A stretch of 10,907 nt of DNA from Chloroflexota bacterium (lineage in GTDB: Bacteria > Chloroflexota > Dehalococcoidia > E44-bin15). Numbering within the stretch: position 1 is the stretch's first letter; each line of letters opens with the position of its first letter. Shown here one piece after another: positions 7,285-10,907 of this stretch. A program made the translations under genes and the position numbers. Where the stretch lies: NCBI GenBank assembly GCA_015222405.1, contig JADFVG010000036.1:1-10907 (forward strand), written 5' to 3'. The notes under the pieces are model-generated. The model ran no database searches. It was not told the DNA's origin and was given only the letters and a program-made list of their open reading frames with translations.

Positions 7285-8493
7285 CTATTCGCTGCCATAG
7301 ATCATCTGCGCCAGCGCCTGATTCTCCTCTGCAGTAATGTGCTCTACTAGCTGATAGTCACTAGGGCCGGCAATGACGTTGATGGCGTCTTCGGTGACGA
7401 GGATGTGCCCAATTTCGTTAACCACTTCACCGCCAAAAAGGCAAGGCCCATACGGGGTGTCAAAGAGCTCCGTCTCCGCAGTCTCTATAATCTTGTCGAT
7501 GTCGTTCTCAAAGTCCGCGGTGCCGGCCTTCTTTAGAACCTCGGTCCATACCATCAGCACCTGGCGCGTGTAGGTGGGCCAAGTGCCGAGCTCATAACCA
7601 AATCTCTCCTGGAACCGTTCCCTGAAGTCAGCCACTTCAGGCCAGGGCCCATGCATGTGCGGCCCAACCTCAAAAACATTACCAATGCACTTGTCCCAGT
7701 CCGGCGTCCCGTACAGTGTCTCTTCGAAGCCCATAGTGACAAACCACCCTTCATAGCCCAGGTCCCACATTTCATCGAAGGCCGATTGGCTTATGACAAC
7801 CAGATCAGGGTCGTAGGTCATGACCTTGGTTGCTATGGGAAAGTACTCCACAGTCCCCGTAGGGACCCAGATAGTGGTTTCCTCAAGCCCATAGTACTCA
7901 CATAGAGTCTCTATGGGATAGGCTATGCTACGGCCCATAAGATCCTCGGTGGCAACAACAACAACACGCTGCACCTCAGGATGCTCCCTGCTCAGCCAGT
8001 CAAAGTAGTGTGGGTACAGGAAGTCCGCGGTGAGGGCCACCTGGAACAGGTACGGCCTCTCCGGCCCCAGGTTGTACGAAGCTAAACCCGAGGCATCCAG
8101 GATCATCTCCGCGTCATGGCAAAACTCGTAGGCGGCCATTGATGCGTCGGAACCAAACTGCCACATGATATCTACATCATGCTCAAAGATCAGCTTGGAG
8201 GCAGACGCCACCCCGCCAGGGGTGTTAAACTGGTTTTCTTCGAAGATGAGCTTCCAGCGGTATGGCTTCCCGCCGACCTCGAAGATGCCCATCTCTTCGT
8301 TGGTCATCTTCCACGCATCTCTAGCCGGGACGCCGATGACGGCCCCAACAGCGCCCATGAACGACAATCCGAAGCCAAACTTGATCTCGGTTACCCCCTC
8401 TTCCTCTTCTTCCCCTCCTCCACCACAGGCAACGCCAATAACCAGCGTCAGGCACAAGACCACGATTGCTACTACCGATAGCCACTTGTTCAC
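7285..8493 (-). CDS. SBP-B: lipoprotein substrate-binding protein of an ABC uptake system (Leu/Ile/Val-binding, Peripla_BP_6 type)
   Basis: This 402-residue protein begins with a lipoprotein signal peptide: MNKW, a hydrophobic stretch, and VIGVAC with the lipidated Cys at 23 (the -3 position is Gly, so the lipobox is not canonical), then four Gly and a Glu-rich linker to about residue 35. The mature part resembles type I periplasmic binding proteins of branched-chain amino acid ABC transporters, with FNTPGGVASASKLIFEHDV, WQFGSDASMAAY and the hinge region GTVEYFPIATKVMT. It should sit outside the membrane, tethered by lipid, delivering a small ligand to an ABC permease that is not encoded in the window. 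The GTG start at 8493 has GGAGGTGA upstream, and its GTGA overlaps the stop of the preceding remnant frame. About three quarters of residues match SBP-A by eye. Confidence 0.92.
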   Translation of the reverse strand: MNKWLSVVAIVVLCLTLVIGVACGGGGEEEEEGVTEIKFGFGLSFMGAVGAVIGVPARDAWKMTNEEMGIFEVGGKPYRWKLIFEENQFNTPGGVASASKLIFEHDVDIMWQFGSDASMAAYEFCHDAEMILDASGLASYNLGPERPYLFQVALTADFLYPHYFDWLSREHPEVQRVVVVATEDLMGRSIAYPIETLCEYYGLEETTIWVPTGTVEYFPIATKVMTYDPDLVVISQSAFDEMWDLGYEGWFVTMGFEETLYGTPDWDKCIGNVFEVGPHMHGPWPEVADFRERFQERFGYELGTWPTYTRQVLMVWTEVLKKAGTADFENDIDKIIETAETELFDTPYGPCLFGGEVVNEIGHILVTEDAINVIAGPSDYQLVEHITAEENQALAQMIYGSE

Positions 8494-8783
8494 CTTTCAC
8501 CTCCGGGGTCGAATTTCCTCTCTTTTACAGGCATCAGTGCTGCTTTAAAGCCGACTTTTCCACCGGGCATTGGAGAAAGCTGCTTATAGACCTCAATAGC
8601 TAGCGCCTCTACCTTGTCCGGGGTGTACATGGCCAATATCTCATAGTCACCTTGCCTCCTACACATGTAGGCGGGGCTTTCCCAGAGTAAGCAATGCCCA
8701 ACGCCGTTACCCTCCGCTCCCCCGAAACGGCACTCCCCGTAGGGGTTGGTCTCAAAGGTCTCCATCTCCAGGACCTCTATCGA
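8490..8783 (-). pseudogene. C-terminal remnant of a third substrate-binding protein between SBP-A and SBP-B
   Basis: Directly after the TAG stop of SBP-A and in the same frame, 97 codons remain open until TGA at 8490-8492, which overlaps the GTG start of SBP-B. The first part, with METFETNPYGECRFGG and GVGHCLL, aligns with the last ~70 residues of the intact SBPs (METAETEIFDTPYGLALFAG, GIGHCLM). The end, from about SPMPGGKVGF onward, has no counterpart there. An ATG at 8765 could start a 91-residue protein, but no good ribosome binding site precedes it, and a lone C-terminal lobe fragment without signal peptide is unlikely to work. It is best read as a leftover of an earlier, longer SBP array; a translated leader coupling SBP-A to SBP-B is an alternative. 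Confidence 0.65.
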
Positions 8784-10016
8784 CTATTCGCCGCCATAGA
8801 GCTCAAGCAACAGCGCATGATTCTCCTCTGCCGTAATGAGCTCTACTAGCGGATAATCACGCTCGCCGCCAACGATGTTGATGGCGTCTTCGGTCATGAG
8901 GCAGTGCCCAATGCCGTTAATCTCCTCGCCAGCAAAGAGGGCAAGCCCATACGGGGTGTCAAAAATCTCCGTCTCCGCAGTCTCCATAATCTTGTCCAGG
9001 TCGTTCTCAAAGTCCGCGGTGCCGGCCTTCTTTAGAACCTCGGTCCATACCAGCAGCACCTGGCGCGTGTAGGTGGGCCAAGTGCCGGACGCATAACCAT
9101 ATCTCTCGCTGAACCGTTCCCTGAAGTCAGCCACTTCAGCCCAGGGCCCATACAGGTGCGGCCCAACCAGATAAACATGGTCAGTGCACTTCTCCCAGTC
9201 CGGCGTCCCGTATAGTGTCTCTTCCCACATATGATTCAAAAACAACCCTTCATAGCCTAGGTCCCACATCTCATCATAGGCGTCCTGGACAATGTAGATC
9301 AGATCAGGGTCGTGGGTCATGACCTTGGTTGCTATGGGAAAGTACTCCACAGTTCCCGAAGGGATCCAGATATTGGTACACTCAAGCCCATGGAGCTTGG
9401 ATATACTGCATATGGGATCGGCCACGCTATGGCCCATAAGATCGTCAGTCATAGCACAAACAACGCGCTGCACCTCAGGATGCTCCCTGGTCAGCCAGTC
9501 GAAGAAGTGTATGAAATAGAAATCCCAGGTGGCGGCCACCTGGAACAGGTAGGGTTTATCCGGCCCCAACATGTACGCCGACAAACCCGAGGAATCAAGG
9601 ATCATCTCCGCCTCATGGCAATACGGGTAGGCGGCCATCGATGCGTCAGAACCAAACTGCCACATGATATCTACATCATGCTCGAAGATCAGCTTGGTGG
9701 CAGACGCCACCCCGCCAGGGGTGTTAAACCCGTTTTCTTCGAAGATGAGCTTCCAGCGGCATGGCTTACCGCCGACATCGAAGACGCCTATCTCTTCGTT
9801 GGTCATCTTCCACGCATCTCTAGCCGGTATGCCGATGGCGGCCCCAGCAGCCCCCGTGAAACACAACCCGAAGCCAAACTTAATCTCCGTTACCTCTCCG
9901 TCTCCATCCCCGTTGCCATTCCCGTTCTCGTCATCTCCTCCCCCGCCGCAGGCAATGCCAATAACCAGCGCCAGACACAAGACCACGATTGCTACTGCCG
10001 ATAGCCACTTTTTCAC
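8784..10016 (-). CDS. SBP-A: lipoprotein substrate-binding protein of an ABC uptake system (Leu/Ile/Val-binding, Peripla_BP_6 type)
   Basis: First gene of the accessory operon, 410 residues. MKKW, a hydrophobic core and VIGIAC put the lipidated Cys at 23; four Gly and a low-complexity Asp/Asn/Gly linker (about 28-41) follow. The mature domain has the type I binding-protein blocks FNTPGGVASATKLIFEHDV, WQFGSDASMAAY, TREHPEVQRVV and GTVEYFPIATKVMT. Relative to SBP-B, the changes cluster in a few segments (about ATWDFYFIHFF, CSISKLHGLEC, YIVQDAYDEM, FLNHMWEETL), as expected if ligand-contacting parts diverged while the scaffold was kept. The GTG start at 10016 has a near-perfect AGGAGGTGA upstream. 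It would act outside the membrane; the partner permease and ATPase are not in the window. Confidence 0.92.
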   Translation of the reverse strand: MKKWLSAVAIVVLCLALVIGIACGGGGDDENGNGNGDGDGEVTEIKFGFGLCFTGAAGAAIGIPARDAWKMTNEEIGVFDVGGKPCRWKLIFEENGFNTPGGVASATKLIFEHDVDIMWQFGSDASMAAYPYCHEAEMILDSSGLSAYMLGPDKPYLFQVAATWDFYFIHFFDWLTREHPEVQRVVCAMTDDLMGHSVADPICSISKLHGLECTNIWIPSGTVEYFPIATKVMTHDPDLIYIVQDAYDEMWDLGYEGLFLNHMWEETLYGTPDWEKCTDHVYLVGPHLYGPWAEVADFRERFSERYGYASGTWPTYTRQVLLVWTEVLKKAGTADFENDLDKIMETAETEIFDTPYGLALFAGEEINGIGHCLMTEDAINIVGGERDYPLVELITAEENHALLLELYGGE

Positions 10017-10083
10017 CTTTCACCTCCTGAGTCGAATTTCCCCTCTCTTACAGGCATAAGTGCTGTTTTAAGCCGACTTTTCC
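10017..10083 (-). repeat. SBP-A leader carrying a frameshifted copy of the remnant's 3' end
   Basis: This 67-bp leader matches 8494-8561, the segment that in the other copy is the tail of the open remnant frame and the ribosome binding site of SBP-B. One base is missing here within the run of T and A at about 10067-10071, which destroys the reading frame. It shows that a remnant also preceded SBP-A in the ancestral unit. The AGGAGGTGA site at its gene-proximal end is intact. Confidence 0.7.
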
Positions 10084-10122
10084 CCTTAGTCCCTCCATCA
10101 AGGGAACTCGTATATAGCGAGA

Positions 10123-10151
10123 AGACTAGCACAAACTTTGCTAGCTGTCAA
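10123..10151 (-). promoter_or_regulatory. Probable promoter of the SBP-A/SBP-B/AOR/hydrolase operon
   Basis: On the minus strand a perfect TTGACA (10151-10146) is followed after 17 bases by TAGTCT (10128-10123), a weak -10 (3 of 6) that is preceded by TG one base upstream, giving an extended -10 form. Transcription would start about 100 bp before the SBP-A GTG. No other good promoter was seen before SBP-B, AOR or the hydrolase, so the four genes may form one transcription unit. Confidence 0.5.
10126..10144 (-). promoter_or_regulatory. Inverted repeat between the -35 and -10 boxes, candidate operator
   Basis: CTAGCA and TGCTAG flank a 7-base centre, forming a perfect 6-bp dyad (10144-10139 and 10131-10126). 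It fills most of the spacer of the predicted SBP-A promoter and overlaps its -10 box by three bases. A dimeric repressor or MerR-type activator bound there would control the operon. There is no T run next to it, so a terminator is unlikely. No regulator gene is present in the window. Confidence 0.4.
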
Positions 10152-10178
10152 TTCGGCACCTGGGACATTTTAGTTTAC

Positions 10179-10325
10179 TCATGGCGACGCCGGCACTGTC
10201 GGCACATCAGCCTCGGTGGTGATCACCCCCTCCGCTAGCATATCGGCGATTTCATCTTTGGCGAGTTCGCCCAATCCGCTATTATAGGCGGAAGTGTAGC
10301 AGCTACTATAATGACTGTCAAACGT
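10179..10325 (-). pseudogene. Possible C-terminal remnant of an unidentified minus-strand gene
   Basis: In the ~260 bp between the SBP promoter and the GNAT promoter, one minus-strand frame is open for 48 codons up to TGA at 10179-10181. Its last part reads GELAKDEIADMLAEGVITTE followed by a Pro-rich end, which has the composition of a genuine protein C-terminus; the first dozen codons do not. There is no start codon with a ribosome binding site, and no family is recognised. The same DNA contains several short hairpins, so it could equally be non-coding. Nothing else is visible in this stretch. Confidence 0.25.
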
Positions 10326-10352
10326 TCAATGTTGGCGACTCCCGGCTGCGAA

Positions 10353-10381
10353 TTGACACCCAGCGAAGCCTATTCTATGCT
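10353..10381 (+). promoter_or_regulatory. Probable sigma-70 type promoter of the GNAT gene
   Basis: A perfect TTGACA (10353-10358) and TATGCT (10376-10381, 4 of 6) are separated by 17 bases. The predicted start near 10388 lies just ahead of the AAGGAGGT ribosome binding site (10395-10402), leaving a leader of about 25 bases before the ATG at 10413. This position also argues against the earlier in-frame ATG at 10311. Confidence 0.6.
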
Positions 10382-10412
10382 ACTCATGTTTGGCAAGGAG
10401 GTCTCAGAGAAG

Positions 10413-10868
10413 ATGGTGATGATTAGACTGGCTACCGAGGAGGATATTCCCCGTATCGTTGAGCTTTACCGCGAATTGGCCCTCAGCACCTCTCAAGTTG
10501 AACTGAGACGGAGCCCTTCTTCAGATGATTACCGGCGGGTCTTCGCTGAGATTTGCGCTTCCCCAGGACACGAGCTTTTGGTTGCCGAATACCAGGGCGA
10601 TATTGTAGGCGCCATGGTGCTGGTCATTGTACCCAACCTTTCCCATGGCGCTTGCCCTTGGGCCGTGGTGGAGAACCTCGTCATTGATCACAGGCACCGG
10701 CGCCGGGGTTTCGGCAGGCTGCTCGTGGATTATGCCATAGCCCGGGCTAAGGAGACGGGATGCTATAGGATCGTGTTGACCAGTGACAAAAGGCGCCGGG
10801 AGGCGCACCGGTTCTATCGCGCACTGGGCTTCGACGCTTCGGCCCACGGGTTTCGCCTCTACTTTTGA
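10413..10868 (+). CDS. GNAT family N-acetyltransferase
   Basis: A 151-residue GNAT protein, which would transfer an acetyl group from acetyl-CoA to an amine; the acceptor is unknown. It starts MVMIRLATEEDIPRIVELY, the usual N-terminal strand and helix. Motif A spans VVENLVIDHRHRRRGFGRLL (85-104), with the acetyl-CoA pyrophosphate loop RRRGFG at 96-101, and motif B ends in EAHRFYRALGF (130-140). The ATG at 10413 is preceded by AAGGAGGT with a 10-base gap. The frame is open further back to an ATG at 10311, but the promoter and ribosome binding site lie inside that extension and the extra residues do not belong to the fold. It is the only plus-strand gene, divergent from the SBP operon and probably independent of it. 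No T-rich terminator appears in the remaining 39 bases. Confidence 0.9.
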   Translation: MVMIRLATEEDIPRIVELYRELALSTSQVELRRSPSSDDYRRVFAEICASPGHELLVAEYQGDIVGAMVLVIVPNLSHGACPWAVVENLVIDHRHRRRGFGRLLVDYAIARAKETGCYRIVLTSDKRRREAHRFYRALGFDASAHGFRLYF

Positions 10869-10907
10869 TGGCTGGCGGGCTTAGCCGAAACGCAATTATA
10901 CTCGCAA

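Larger units (their letters stand above)
7197..10083 (-). repeat. Tandem duplication of a ~1.5-kb unit (leader, SBP gene, C-terminal remnant)
   Basis: Two direct copies lie head to tail: 8696-10083 and 7197-8561. Start codons are 1,523 bp apart and stop codons 1,499 bp apart; the 24-bp difference equals the eight extra linker residues of SBP-A. Homology extends beyond the genes on both sides, into the leader (10017-10083 with 8494-8561, one base shorter in the upstream copy) and past the stop (8696-8783 with 7197-7284, 8 mismatches in 88). Some coding blocks are almost identical, for example around 9001-9084 and 7501-7584, while others have diverged strongly. Confidence 0.85.

Noticed and set aside
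9312..10004. Long plus-strand open frame (230 codons) antisense to SBP-A
   Set aside because: It mirrors the codon structure of a clear lipoprotein gene, a shorter shadow lies at the same place in the paralogue, and its translation has no recognisable domain or ribosome binding site.
8490..10016. Stop-codon read-through (TAG) joining SBP-A to the downstream in-frame extension
   Set aside because: The extension duplicates the SBP's own C-terminal lobe, the two copies differ mostly by amino-acid-changing substitutions, and one copy is cut off after 33 codons, all of which point to decay.
10126..10144. CTAGCA/TGCTAG hairpin as a terminator
   Set aside because: The stem is short and no T run follows on either strand; its position inside a promoter spacer fits an operator better.
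10218..10227. Ten-base palindrome GGTGATCACC
   Set aside because: A single short palindrome of this length is expected by chance and lies at no promoter or gene boundary.
10307..10312. Perfect TATAAT on the plus strand upstream of the GNAT gene
   Set aside because: No acceptable -35 element lies 15-19 bases upstream, and the TTGACA-17-TATGCT pair at 10353-10381 is better placed.
10311..10412. N-terminal extension of the GNAT gene from an ATG at 10311
   Set aside because: A consensus promoter and an AAGGAGGT site lie inside this stretch, and the GNAT fold begins at the ATG at 10413.

Overview
The window looks like a chromosomal segment of an anaerobic bacterium, most likely Chloroflexota of the Dehalococcoidia type. 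This assignment is inference. It rests on the lipoprotein style (signal peptide, Cys-Gly-Gly-Gly-Gly, then an acidic or Gly/Asn/Asp linker), the frequent GTG and TTG starts, the MEP isoprenoid genes, a CooC-like maturation ATPase and a tungsten-type aldehyde ferredoxin oxidoreductase. No RNA gene, CRISPR array, insertion sequence or origin was seen. Nearly everything lies on the minus strand; only the last gene, a GNAT acetyltransferase, is on the plus strand.

Region 1 (1-4432, minus) is housekeeping. A promoter near 4391-4418 leads into a threonylcarbamoyl-AMP synthase (t6A tRNA modification), rpiB (pentose phosphate pathway) and dxs (first step of the MEP pathway), spaced 12 and 47 bp apart. 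An intrinsic terminator or attenuator follows dxs at 1200-1231. Next come a trans-polyprenyl diphosphate synthase starting with TTG and, 17 bp further on, a CooC/MinD-like ATPase that runs off the window. DXS and the prenyl synthase are the entry and chain-elongation steps of isoprenoid synthesis.

Region 2 (4433-10151, minus) is the accessory part and the most interesting. A TTGACA promoter with an inverted repeat between its boxes (10123-10151) precedes two tandem paralogous lipoprotein substrate-binding proteins (SBP-A and SBP-B). They are followed by an aldehyde ferredoxin oxidoreductase (AOR) family protein lacking one expected Fe-S cysteine, and an alpha/beta hydrolase whose frame touches the AOR stop. 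No ABC permease or ATPase gene lies in the window. The SBP pair arose by tandem duplication of a unit of about 1.5 kb. Each copy carries, in frame just after its TAG stop, a decaying C-terminal fragment of a further SBP paralogue. The layout suggests capture and ferredoxin-linked oxidation of a small organic compound, with a hydrolase acting before or after; the substrate cannot be read from the sequence.

Region 3 (10152-10907) is an intergenic stretch of about 260 bp with short hairpins and a possible C-terminal gene remnant on the minus strand, then a well-formed promoter, ribosome binding site and GNAT gene on the plus strand.
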